From Akkermansiaceae bacterium (GTDB lineage: Bacteria > Verrucomicrobiota > Verrucomicrobiia > Verrucomicrobiales > Akkermansiaceae), in NCBI GenBank assembly GCA_029253285.1, contig JAQWZU010000044.1, positions 1 through 43,999 of the forward strand: 43,999 nucleotides of DNA, given 5' to 3'. Positions 34,266-42,661 of the stretch are shown here, one piece after another. The notes beneath the pieces were generated by a model that saw only the letters and a program-made list of their open reading frames with translations, did no database searches and was not told the DNA's origin. Both the position numbers and the translations under genes were made by a program. Every line of letters begins with the position of its first letter. Position 1 is the stretch's first letter.

Positions 34266-34625
34266 CCAATCACCGGACTCCACGACGGGGTATCCTTCGA
34301 CGCCTTTGAGCCATTCGTAAATCCAGACATTGAGCGACTCTCCTTCAAAGCTCACTTCGGCCTTCACGCGATGATACTCGCCGTTGCGTTCGTCTTCCAA
34401 CCCGATGCCTTCGAATTCATCGAGCTCATTGATCAACTCAGATCCGACTTCGTAAACCTCCCCCAACACCACAGACCCGCCTTCTAAGACGAGCCCGGGA
34501 TACCAATCGACCTTCACGAGAGTCCCCGCCACTTCAGCAGGCCCAAGCCACCGCGCACCCTTCATTCGCCAATCATTGGAAGCCCCCTTACGGAGAGCTC
34601 CATAGACAAAAATCAACTCACTCAC
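34254..34625 (-). CDS. Gamma-glutamylcyclotransferase-like (AIG2/GGCT fold) protein
   Basis: 123 residues with a GTG start that overlaps the obgE stop by 8 bases. The YGALRKG motif at 8-14 and a central FEGIG segment with an acidic residue, followed by the late 'WIYEW' strand, are those of the GGCT/AIG2 fold. These proteins cleave gamma-glutamyl amino acids or related amides, but many bacterial members have no tested substrate. It is last of an operon-like run with holB-like and obgE genes; the linkage looks positional rather than functional. Confidence 0.87.
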   Translation of the reverse strand: MSELIFVYGALRKGASNDWRMKGARWLGPAEVAGTLVKVDWYPGLVLEGGSVVLGEVYEVGSELINELDEFEGIGLEDERNGEYHRVKAEVSFEGESLNVWIYEWLKGVEGYPVVESGDWLEA

Positions 34626-35682
34626 CGTCGCTCAAGATCTTGGACATCTCCACCTTCAGATCATCAATGCCGTCGCCCTCCATCGCGGAAATCGGGATGA
34701 TAGGCACTTTGGGAAATCTGTTTTGGAAGATCGCAAGATTCTCATCCGCTCCTTCAAGATCCATCTTATTGGCGACCACCATCCAGGGGAATTTCGCGAG
34801 ATCTTCGTCATAGAGCTTAATCTCTTTGCGAAGAGTCTGAATATCCTCGATGGGATCACGCATTTCGCTCCCCGCGATATCGACGACAAAAAGCAAAACC
34901 CGACAGCGCGTGATGTGACGAAGAAATTCATGTCCTAACCCGCGGTTGTCATGAGCACCTTCGATGAGCCCGGGAATGTCCGCCACGGTGCAACGTGACG
35001 AACCACCATCCAGGCTCACCACTCCAACCTGCGGAGTGAGCGTGGTAAATGGATAGGAAGCGACCTTCGGCTGCTTCGCAGAAATCTTGCCCAGTAATGT
35101 CGACTTGCCGGCATTCGGAAAACCAACCAGACCAATGTCCGCGATACGACGAAGTTCGAAATAGAAAATTCCTTCGCTCCCCTCGGTTCCGAGTTCTCGT
35201 TCCTGGGGAACTTGATTAGTTGCAGATCTAAAGTGGAAATTCCCCCGCCCTCCTCGCCCGGGCTCGAGCAGAACATATTCCTGACCCGGTTCAGTCAAAT
35301 CGATCACGGGCTCCAACTCGACGCCTTCGTCGCTCCGCTCCATCGCAACCGCTTCGGTAACATCAGTCGCCGGGCTTTTATAAATCACCGTCCCGGGAGG
35401 AACACGTCCGATCTTGGTCTTTCCATTCTTGCCATGCCGTTTCCAGCTCTGGCCGTGTGCGCCGTCTTCGGCAAGCAACTTGGGATCGTAATGAAACGAA
35501 CGAAGGTTATCGGTGTTCTCGTCGACGATCAGAACGACTTTCCCGCCATCGCCGCCATCACCGCCATCGGGGCCACCCCGGGGTACGAATTTTTCCTTAC
35601 GAAAACTCACCACGCCATGCCCACCGTTACCGGCGCGGCAATGAACCCGGATGTGATCGACAAAAGATTTATCTCTCTTCAT
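34618..35682 (-). CDS. obgE: GTPase Obg (ribosome assembly)
   Basis: 354 residues. N-terminal Obg fold with the Gly-rich FRKEKFVPRGGPDGGDGGDGG block, then the G domain: GFPNAGKST (G1, 187-195), a G3 DIPGLIEGAH and NKMD for guanine recognition. The optional C-terminal OCT domain is missing, as in many bacteria. Essential for 50S maturation and stress control in most species. Its start overlaps the stop of the delta'-like gene as TAATG, so they are coupled. Confidence 0.97.
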   Translation of the reverse strand: MKRDKSFVDHIRVHCRAGNGGHGVVSFRKEKFVPRGGPDGGDGGDGGKVVLIVDENTDNLRSFHYDPKLLAEDGAHGQSWKRHGKNGKTKIGRVPPGTVIYKSPATDVTEAVAMERSDEGVELEPVIDLTEPGQEYVLLEPGRGGRGNFHFRSATNQVPQERELGTEGSEGIFYFELRRIADIGLVGFPNAGKSTLLGKISAKQPKVASYPFTTLTPQVGVVSLDGGSSRCTVADIPGLIEGAHDNRGLGHEFLRHITRCRVLLFVVDIAGSEMRDPIEDIQTLRKEIKLYDEDLAKFPWMVVANKMDLEGADENLAIFQNRFPKVPIIPISAMEGDGIDDLKVEMSKILSDGE

Positions 35683-36701
35683 TAGCTTATCTTTCCAAAT
35701 GTTTTCATGAAGGACACCTCGAGCGCGAGAGCCTCCACCACGTTTGTCTCGAGGAGACTGCGCAGCTCCTCCATGGCCGCAACGCGCCTCAATAGCACGT
35801 CTAAATCTTCCTCGGCGACCGCTTGAGCCATTGTTTCGGCATATTCCGGGAATTCCAAACCGCCTCCTCCGGCCTTCTGACGCACCAAATCCCCCACCCA
35901 GGCATGAATTGTCTCGATCATCAGGGCCCGCTCGCCCAGATAATCCGCCGAGGACTGGGCTTCGTAGACCTTCTCGCGATCCTTCATCCAGTCGGCCTCC
36001 ACGACCTTCTGATACTTGAGCTTCTCCTCCTTAAAAATCTCCGCGTATTTTTTCTCAATAACCTGCTTCCTCTCGGCCAGAAGCGCTTCCAGTCCCGACT
36101 TTACCCGCAATCCGGATTCCATCGTTCCCAAGCCATCACGCGTCACTTCATCGAGTAGCGGAATAATTTGCTCCACCTCTTCTGAACGAACCGCACCGGC
36201 AGGCCTCACCAGCGGAAGATGCACGCAGCGGGACCAAATCGTTGGAAGCAACCTTTCCGGCTCACTCGACAACAAAAGGAGAAGACTTTCCCGGGGAGGT
36301 TCCTCAAGCGTCTTCAAAAAAGCATTCTCCGATGATTCATTCATCCGATCGGCGTCCACAATCACTCCGATTTTCCACGTCCCGTCCGGCGACGATTGAT
36401 TCATCATTTTTTCAAGCGCGCGAATGTCATCGACCGCAATGCGACGCGACTTTGAGCGAGGACGCACCGCCCGGATAAATTCCCCTTCCAGTTCCTCCAG
36501 CGACGGCGCAGTGGATTCCACCGGCTCGCCCCAAAGATCCTCACCCTCGTCTCCCCTGCCATTGAGCAAATCCCCCATCCGGGCCGCCAGCTCTGACTTC
36601 CCGCTCCCCTTGGGTCCGGTGATGAGAAAGGCATGCGCCAAGCGCTCCCGCTCATGCGCGGAAGAAATCAACTCGAAGGCTTTATCAACAGTGAAGGCCA
36701 C
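35682..36701 (-). CDS. holB: DNA polymerase III delta'-like clamp-loader subunit
   Basis: 339 residues from a GTG start. AAA+ fold with Walker A GPKGSGKS at 29-36, a VDADRMNESSENAFLKTLEEPP region and the SRC sensor motif (TIWSRC) of the clamp-loader family. The C-terminal half is longer than usual and carries a coiled stretch rich in Lys and Glu (EKKYAEIFKEEKLKYQK). The zinc-binding cysteines of DnaX are absent, which favours delta' over tau/gamma. First gene of the run with obgE and the cyclotransferase. Confidence 0.85.
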   Translation of the reverse strand: MAFTVDKAFELISSAHERERLAHAFLITGPKGSGKSELAARMGDLLNGRGDEGEDLWGEPVESTAPSLEELEGEFIRAVRPRSKSRRIAVDDIRALEKMMNQSSPDGTWKIGVIVDADRMNESSENAFLKTLEEPPRESLLLLLSSEPERLLPTIWSRCVHLPLVRPAGAVRSEEVEQIIPLLDEVTRDGLGTMESGLRVKSGLEALLAERKQVIEKKYAEIFKEEKLKYQKVVEADWMKDREKVYEAQSSADYLGERALMIETIHAWVGDLVRQKAGGGGLEFPEYAETMAQAVAEEDLDVLLRRVAAMEELRSLLETNVVEALALEVSFMKTFGKIS

Positions 36702-36847
36702 GCACAGGGTTTAGTCGGCGCGAAGGAAACCCGCAAGCCCAGTGTCATCCAAGAGCTGCCCTCAAGCCTATCCCCGGCCAATCGCCTTTCTCTGGGTCGA
36801 TCTTCCGCCCGAAAAAAGTTCTCACCAGGAATCGATGAACACACCGG

Positions 36848-39784
36848 TCACGGGTAGCGCTTCAGCAACTCTTCAGGAGTAAAGGTCGTTTCTCGATCTC
36901 CCAATTCCTTGCGTATCTCACTGATCGTCTCTGGCTTCACGCCGCCCTTGCCATTATTCCAGGCAAAGCGAACAAAGGTGGCGACATCCGCGAGGTCAGT
37001 ATTGGTAATCTCAGGAGCCGCCTTCAAGCCTGGCATCGCGGCGGCTGGAGTATAGGTTTCTCCCTTTACCTTAATCGGCCCCATGAGCCCTTGCAGAAGA
37101 ATTGCGGCAAGTTTCTTGGGAGATCCCGTCACCCATTCGGCCCCCACCAATGGTGGCCCCAACAACTCGAGGCCGTTCCCGTCCGGCCCATGACAGGCCA
37201 TACAATTGGCGACATAAAATTTCTCGCCTCGCTTAAATGAAGCCAGATGGTTTTTGTCCCGCGGCGCTTTGAAGGCGGCCGCAGTCGTTTTTGGAGTGAG
37301 ACAGTGAACTAAATACCTACGGAATTTCTCGTCGGCAAAATCGCTTCCAATCAAATCCTGAAATTCCTTTTCGCGTCCCGCCAAGCCATTGATGGCGACC
37401 TCCCGAAAAAAGGGCTGGTTGATATTCTTCACGAGAACATCCCGCAGCAATTCCAGCGACTTTTCTGAACGAATGCGCCCCAGACTTGCTGCCAATTGAA
37501 GTTGCACGACCAAATCCGGTCGTTTTGACAATTCCACGAACTTTGGCAACAAGGGCTCCGCGTCAGGAAGTAATTCGCTAAGACGAATCGCCGATTCCAA
37601 CACGTATGGATCCATCGATAACAAGGCCCCGGAAACGGCCTCGAGATTCAGCGCCCCCAACCCCTCCAAAGTCCAAAGCGCATGAATTTGCCCGAGCGGC
37701 TCACTGACATCCTTCGCCAACTTATTAAGCGCAGGAACCGCCGAAAGGTCACCTTGATCGATGATTAATTGCTGTGCGGCGTCCCGCCACCAACCATTGG
37801 CATGCGCAAGAAAAGGAACCAAGTCCACCGACTTCCTCCCCAACAACTTTGGTTGCGCTCCCCGAGGAGATCCCTTGTGCTTCACCCGATAAATCCGGCC
37901 GAGCTTGGGATGGCTTTCGAGATCTCGATGCTCGATGTGCTCGCGCAAATAACGCGTCAGGTAATGTTTGTGCTGAATGATCCCGTGATAGAGATCGACG
38001 ACATACAAAGTCCCGTCCGGCGCATTGAAAAGATTAACCGGACGAAAGCGCTCGTCCTTGGACGCAAGAAACTCACGCTCGCCCATGAGATGTTCACCCG
38101 AAAGCAATCCGTCCTTCCGACCGACATGGATCATTCTGACCAAATTGGCGGCAGGCTCACAAAAGAGCGCCGTATTTCTGAATTTCAGCGGGAATTGATC
38201 GCCCCGATAAACCATTGGCCCACACGCTCCGGTCGCGGCCTTGAGATACCCCTTATCATCAATATCCCCTTCGCCTCCCCGGTTCACTCCGGGCGTGATG
38301 CGTGCAGGATAAAGTTTATCGCGGAAGGAAATCCTCGTGCTGTCATTGCCACCGAGCAAGTAGTTCGGATTTCGACTCAAGAGATTCGGCATCAGATGGT
38401 CGGCCTGAATACCAAACCAATTCTGATTGTAATGAAGCCGACCATAGTTGTCCTGCGACATTCCCCATTGCCCTCGAAATTTTGTTTTTTCCTTCACCCA
38501 TTTGCCGTCGACCTCCCGATAGCGCGTGTCTGATTTCACATTGTAGATCCAATTATCCAAGCCCCGCATCAGCGCATTGGTGCGATGTTCCACATTGCCG
38601 CCCTGGGTGTAGTTCTCATCAATGACCGTCATCCTGCCGGCCTTGCCATTCTTGTTTTCAATGAAGAACAATTTCTCATGCCCACCAAAGAGAATGCCGT
38701 TTTTATAGAGTGCAATTGAACGCGGCTGGTTCAGACCATCGAGAAAGACACTCGACTTGTCATAGAAGCCATCACCATTGCTGTCTTCGTGAATGGAGAT
38801 TCTCCCGATCGGTTCCTCTTCACCCTCGCCATTGGCGTTGGTCATGTAGGCTCTCATTTCAACCACCCACATCCGGCCATCGCCATCGAAGCGCAAAGCG
38901 AGCGGGTTCTGAATCTCAGGCTCGTGCGCCACCGTGCTCATCTCGAAGTCCTCATGGAGAACAAAACTCTTCAAACCCTCCTTCGGCGACAAAGCCGGCG
39001 ACGGCGGGATTTCATCGAACGGAATGACATACGTGTAGCCCTTCTTCTTTTTCTTTGGAGCTTCTGCTTTTTCTTCAGCCGCCTCCAACTTCAACCTCTG
39101 GATCCAAACATTGCGAAATTTCACCGGGTTGTGATGCCCTTGTAATTTGATCGGCAAGGCTTCAGGCCCTTCTTTCTTTCCAGCCCCGGTCTTATTCTTA
39201 AAGGCGTAGTCGTCATGAATCAGCACCCCGTTGTGCCTCACTGAAATGCGCGCGTTCTCGGTTTTCTTATTGCCCTCAAACCGAGCCGCCCGAAACACAA
39301 TATCGTAAGTCTGCCACTCGCCCGCCGGTTTCGAAACCAACTTGTCGGGCTTCTTCTGACGGTAGAGGCTCCCGGCATAACTCGCCTTGTAGTCCTCGGC
39401 GGATACTCCGTGGGAATTGAGAATCTGAAGCTCATAGCGCTGCTGAATATAGACTCCCGAGTTCCCGTTCTTCTCAGGGTCCTTGGCATCAGGCACGTCG
39501 TTCACATTGAACTCCACGTGCATCAAAAAATCTGAATACACACCGGGCGTGATCACGCTGTCCCAGACCGGCGAGGCAGTGAGGATACCATCCTTGAAGA
39601 CCCACTTCGAATCACCCTTTCCTTCGGGAACCATCACGTGTCCTTGATTCCCCACGAGCTGAACCGCGTCACTTGGACGTTTTAAGGGATCTTTCCCCAT
39701 CACGTTCTTGGTGGTCCCGCCAGCTGCACCTGCTGAAAGCAGAGCCATGATCATCGAGGCTCGTCGCAATTGATTAAAAAACAT
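36848..39784 (-). CDS. DUF1080 domain, dehydrogenase-like propeller, HEAT and cytochrome c fusion
   Basis: 978 residues from the ATG at 39784, which begins a signal peptide (MFFNQLRRASMIMALLSAGAAG); a frame to 39862 adds residues without family likeness. Residues about 40-235 are DUF1080 (3-keto-disaccharide hydrolase family, concanavalin-like fold), with NSGVYIQQRYELQILNSHG and VKFRNVWIQRL. A Lys-rich linker follows, then a PVC-type sugar-dehydrogenase-like propeller (about 285-640) with an EDSNGDGFYDKSS calcium-like loop, a helical HEAT-like region, and a class I cytochrome c with CMACH at 861-865. One polypeptide thus seems to combine oxidation of a sugar, electron transfer and cleavage of the keto-glycoside. 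Divergent from a ThuA-like gene, 87 bases between starts. The reaction is inferred from domains. Confidence 0.9.
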   Translation of the reverse strand: MFFNQLRRASMIMALLSAGAAGGTTKNVMGKDPLKRPSDAVQLVGNQGHVMVPEGKGDSKWVFKDGILTASPVWDSVITPGVYSDFLMHVEFNVNDVPDAKDPEKNGNSGVYIQQRYELQILNSHGVSAEDYKASYAGSLYRQKKPDKLVSKPAGEWQTYDIVFRAARFEGNKKTENARISVRHNGVLIHDDYAFKNKTGAGKKEGPEALPIKLQGHHNPVKFRNVWIQRLKLEAAEEKAEAPKKKKKGYTYVIPFDEIPPSPALSPKEGLKSFVLHEDFEMSTVAHEPEIQNPLALRFDGDGRMWVVEMRAYMTNANGEGEEEPIGRISIHEDSNGDGFYDKSSVFLDGLNQPRSIALYKNGILFGGHEKLFFIENKNGKAGRMTVIDENYTQGGNVEHRTNALMRGLDNWIYNVKSDTRYREVDGKWVKEKTKFRGQWGMSQDNYGRLHYNQNWFGIQADHLMPNLLSRNPNYLLGGNDSTRISFRDKLYPARITPGVNRGGEGDIDDKGYLKAATGACGPMVYRGDQFPLKFRNTALFCEPAANLVRMIHVGRKDGLLSGEHLMGEREFLASKDERFRPVNLFNAPDGTLYVVDLYHGIIQHKHYLTRYLREHIEHRDLESHPKLGRIYRVKHKGSPRGAQPKLLGRKSVDLVPFLAHANGWWRDAAQQLIIDQGDLSAVPALNKLAKDVSEPLGQIHALWTLEGLGALNLEAVSGALLSMDPYVLESAIRLSELLPDAEPLLPKFVELSKRPDLVVQLQLAASLGRIRSEKSLELLRDVLVKNINQPFFREVAINGLAGREKEFQDLIGSDFADEKFRRYLVHCLTPKTTAAAFKAPRDKNHLASFKRGEKFYVANCMACHGPDGNGLELLGPPLVGAEWVTGSPKKLAAILLQGLMGPIKVKGETYTPAAAMPGLKAAPEITNTDLADVATFVRFAWNNGKGGVKPETISEIRKELGDRETTFTPEELLKRYP

Positions 39785-39871
39785 GCTCCCGCCAGGCCCC
39801 CGAACAAGACTTTCTTCCGCTTTCAAACAATCCATGTTCACAACGAGTAAAAAATCCGCCAAGCTCCGTCC

Positions 39872-40903
39872 ATGACATTTTCATCACTCCTGTTCCCAGC
39901 GCTGCTTTGCCTTGGTCTGGCTTCGGCCCACCCCGTGCCGGAAAGCCCCAAATGGCTCACCTATTCCGGAGAAAAAGGTCCGGGAAAAGGGAAACACATC
40001 GTTCTGATTACCGCAGACCAGGAATACCGTAGCGAACAGTCAATGCCAATGATGGCGAAGGTTCTCAGCAAGCACCACGGCTTCGACACCACGGTTCTCT
40101 TCGGAGTGAATGAGAAAGGCGAAGTCGACCCCACCATGCCGGTCTATCCCAAGAAGGGAAAAGAAGCGGAATTCAAATCGCACAACATCCCTGGCCTCGA
40201 ACATCTGGCCAAGGCAGACGCTCTCATCATCATCACCCGACTCCTCACTCTCCCGATGGAGCAACAAAAGCTCATCGTGAGCTATCTAGACTCAGGAAAG
40301 CCCATCATCGCACTCCGCACCGCAAACCACGGCTTCCGTGGAAACCTTCCGTATGAAATCGACGGCAAGAAGGTCAACTTCGGCCGCGACCTCCTCGGTG
40401 GCGCTTTCATGGGCCATCACGGACGCTGGCACGCCGACTCCACCCGCGGAACCATCGTCGAAGCCCTAAAAAACCACCCCATCGCTACTGGCGTCACTGA
40501 CATCTGGGGACCGTCCGATGTCTACCGAACCTATAAGGAAGGCACCAGCCTCCCCGGGGACTGCACCGCCTTGGTTTGGGGGCAGCCCCTGATGGGACGC
40601 AGCTACGAAGACAAGCCCAACCCAAAAAAAGAACCTCTTCCCGTGGCCTGGTTCAAGAACTGGAAAACCACCACTGGCAAAAACGCCCGCGTCTTCCACA
40701 CCACCATGGGCAGCGGTAAAGACCTCGAGAGCCCCGGCCTCCGCCGCCTCGTCGTCAACGCTACTTACTGGGGTTTGAAGATGGAAAAACAAATTACTGC
40801 CAACCGAAGCGTCGAGACCGTTGGTGAATACAAACCCCTCGCCAGCGGATTCAACTACGAGAAACTCGGCGTTGTGCCCAAGTTACCCGCAGCTTACAAG
40901 TAA
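39872..40903 (+). CDS. ThuA-like secreted protein
   Basis: 343 residues with a signal peptide (MTFSSLLFPALLCLGLASAHP). ThuA belongs to the glutamine-amidotransferase-like fold and is linked to trehalose utilisation and, in recent views, to 3-keto-sugar metabolism. Recognisable elements are HIVLITADQEYRSEQSMPMMAKVL near 42-65, the LIIITRLLTLP strand, GKPIIALRTANHGF, GHHGRWH and the late RVFHTTMGSGKD. The divergent gene carries DUF1080 and a dehydrogenase domain, so both may act on the same oxidised glycoside in the periplasm and share a short promoter region. No cysteine nucleophile is evident, as is usual for the family. Confidence 0.85.
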   Translation: MTFSSLLFPALLCLGLASAHPVPESPKWLTYSGEKGPGKGKHIVLITADQEYRSEQSMPMMAKVLSKHHGFDTTVLFGVNEKGEVDPTMPVYPKKGKEAEFKSHNIPGLEHLAKADALIIITRLLTLPMEQQKLIVSYLDSGKPIIALRTANHGFRGNLPYEIDGKKVNFGRDLLGGAFMGHHGRWHADSTRGTIVEALKNHPIATGVTDIWGPSDVYRTYKEGTSLPGDCTALVWGQPLMGRSYEDKPNPKKEPLPVAWFKNWKTTTGKNARVFHTTMGSGKDLESPGLRRLVVNATYWGLKMEKQITANRSVETVGEYKPLASGFNYEKLGVVPKLPAAYK

Positions 40904-41288
40904 GCCTCACCCCACTTGGGCGCTATCGTTCGACTCTGAAAGGTCCCTTCTCTTGCTCAACAATCCCGAGTGCGCTCAAACTAACTTCCCTCTACTTTCC
41001 GCTCGATGGCCAGTGGTCTATTCTGGGAGGAAGGCGAACGTATCGTGGGTCTTTATCTTCTGAGGCGGTAAATGACGGCTGGGGCTCTCCTTTCTCCACC
41101 CTGACTCCATGAACGGTTTTACGATCTCGCAGAGCGCCGGGTGCGACCACTTCATTGTGGCCCCGAGTGCCGCCCGTCACGATCAGCTGCAAAGAATAGT
41201 TCAGCGCCGCTCCCAGAAAAAACCGCTGTCCAGCGCGAAGCTGGGCAGCGGTGTGAAAATAACTGACTTGGTCAATCTGGCCAGAAGA
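40904..41288. other. Intergenic region, no gene
   Basis: These 385 bases lie between the ThuA-like gene and the convergent PEP-CTERM gene. Short frames exist on both strands, but none resembles a protein family or keeps the coding character of the neighbours. The only clear element is the terminator near 41217-41252. I see no equally good terminator for the plus-strand ThuA-like gene. Confidence 0.6.
41217..41252 (-). terminator. Rho-independent terminator of the PEP-CTERM gene
   Basis: A 13-pair stem with one G-T wobble (41222-41234 with 41240-41252), loop of five bases, followed on the minus strand by six T residues (41222-41217). It lies 37 bases after the stop at 41289. The stem is also near-symmetric on the plus strand, but there it lacks a T-run. 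Confidence 0.85.
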
Positions 41289-42113
41289 CTAGCCTCGGCG
41301 GCGGCGCAACATCATCGCTAACCCGACCATCCCGAACAGCGACAAAGCAGTCGGCTCGGGAATAGCGAGGCTCTCAATGCTGGCACCAGTACCACCATTC
41401 CAGATCTGCTGGACGTCTGCATCAGTGAGTGCTGTGTCCCAGAACCCGACATCGTCGATCAATCCGTCCCAACCTCGGTTAAGATCATTACCATTGTTAC
41501 CGATCGCAAATGGTAATCCGTTCCCCGTGGTATTCCGCGGTGTGGCATTGGCGGTGAGAGCACCATCGAACCAGATTTGAGTGCCATTCGCAGCATCATT
41601 GGAAACGGCAAGGTGGTGCCAGGTTCCATCGCCAACACCGCCGACCGTGATATCGGGTGTGTTCATAACACCTTGACCGCCCATGTTGATCTGCAGAGCT
41701 TGGTTACTGCTTTGTCTGTGGATGCGCCATGCAGCGCCCTCGCCAGCCGTCACCAGCGCCTGCCAACCACGGTCGAACGACTCAACCTGAAACCAGAGGG
41801 AGATAGTTCCGATGTCGTTGTCCATATCGAAAGTGTTGTCCGCGTCATCGACGCTAACCCATGCATTGGCAGCGCCAGTGCTCTCGAGATCAATCGCCTG
41901 TCCGAACTTACCGGCGACATATGCTGAGGTTCCTCCGTTGTTACTCAGGATGGTGCCGTCATTGTTGGCGTTATCGACACCTGCGAGGACATCCCCGTTA
42001 AAATCCCAGTACTCAAGCGGGGAAGAGGTGAGCGCAGCATCCGAGGAAGCTGAACTGAAGGAGACAATGCCAGCGGCAAGAGTCAGGACGGATTTCAATT
42101 TGTCTGTTTTCAT
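41289..42113 (-). CDS. LamG-domain protein with PEP-CTERM sorting signal
   Basis: 274 residues. Signal peptide about 1-27 (ending SSDAA), then a LamG/concanavalin-like domain with the typical YWDFNGD start, GKFGQAIDLE, ISLWFQVES, WHHLAVSND and GLIDDVGFWDTALTDADVQQIW. The C-terminus is a textbook PEP-CTERM tail: Pro-Glu-Pro at 252-254, a hydrophobic helix and RRRR. Such proteins are exported, cut and released or anchored by an exosortase, which must be encoded elsewhere. Probably a surface or matrix protein that binds glycans. Single gene with its own terminator. Confidence 0.93.
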   Translation of the reverse strand: MKTDKLKSVLTLAAGIVSFSSASSDAALTSSPLEYWDFNGDVLAGVDNANNDGTILSNNGGTSAYVAGKFGQAIDLESTGAANAWVSVDDADNTFDMDNDIGTISLWFQVESFDRGWQALVTAGEGAAWRIHRQSSNQALQINMGGQGVMNTPDITVGGVGDGTWHHLAVSNDAANGTQIWFDGALTANATPRNTTGNGLPFAIGNNGNDLNRGWDGLIDDVGFWDTALTDADVQQIWNGGTGASIESLAIPEPTALSLFGMVGLAMMLRRRRG

Positions 42114-42661
42114 GTGTTTAAGTTAATTTAGAATGCCTGCGTGCACGAAAAAAGGGGGGTAAAATCCAACTAGTTCGCCTGCAGCCCACTCACATAGACT
42201 GATTTACAGAGTCCTGGCAATGATTAATTGCGAAAAAAAAATCCGAACCCCTGCATCTTTTATATACAGGTTGTCCTCATGGGTGAATTGGCGACACTCT
42301 CCATTGTGGAGCAGGTTGCTTCGCACCTGCGTGAGATATTACACAATCGAAATGCACCTTCTGCTTGGCTTTCACTCAAGAAATCGTCCCTTCCACCCCG
42401 ACGAACCCCTTCAGAGTTTTCCTTCATCACGAATAGTCCTTGCTCAAAATCCACCGACAGAGTTGTGAACGGGACGATGGAAAAAGGTTCAATGAGTAAA
42501 AAATTGTGAGAAGAGGTCTTTCGGGTGCACCCAGACCCTCCCCATTATCGTTTCGCTGTCTCATTTGAGACCTTACCCAGACTTCTTTTTTTCTTGTCCG
42601 CACTCTGCGCGGCCACCATCTTTCCAACAATTCACGGTCTAAGACCGCAAAATTGCAAACC
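42114..42661. other. Intergenic region with a possible gene remnant
   Basis: 548 bases between divergent genes, lower in GC than the rest of the window. It must hold the promoters of the PEP-CTERM gene and of the beta-helix gene. A short frame at 42279-42509 with a GntR-like beginning is listed separately. I could not place a convincing promoter by eye. Confidence 0.5.
42279..42509 (+). pseudogene. Possible decayed GntR-type regulator, N-terminal piece
   Basis: 76 codons from the ATG at 42279. The first 20 residues (LATLSIVEQVASHLREIL) look like the N-terminal helix of the GntR winged-helix regulators that in Verrucomicrobia often precede a sugar-binding domain. After about residue 25 the frame loses the family pattern, although a W and an LPPRRTPSE piece recall the LPGERELA element. 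No ligand domain follows. I read it as a remnant, but chance similarity is possible because the match is short. Confidence 0.3.
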
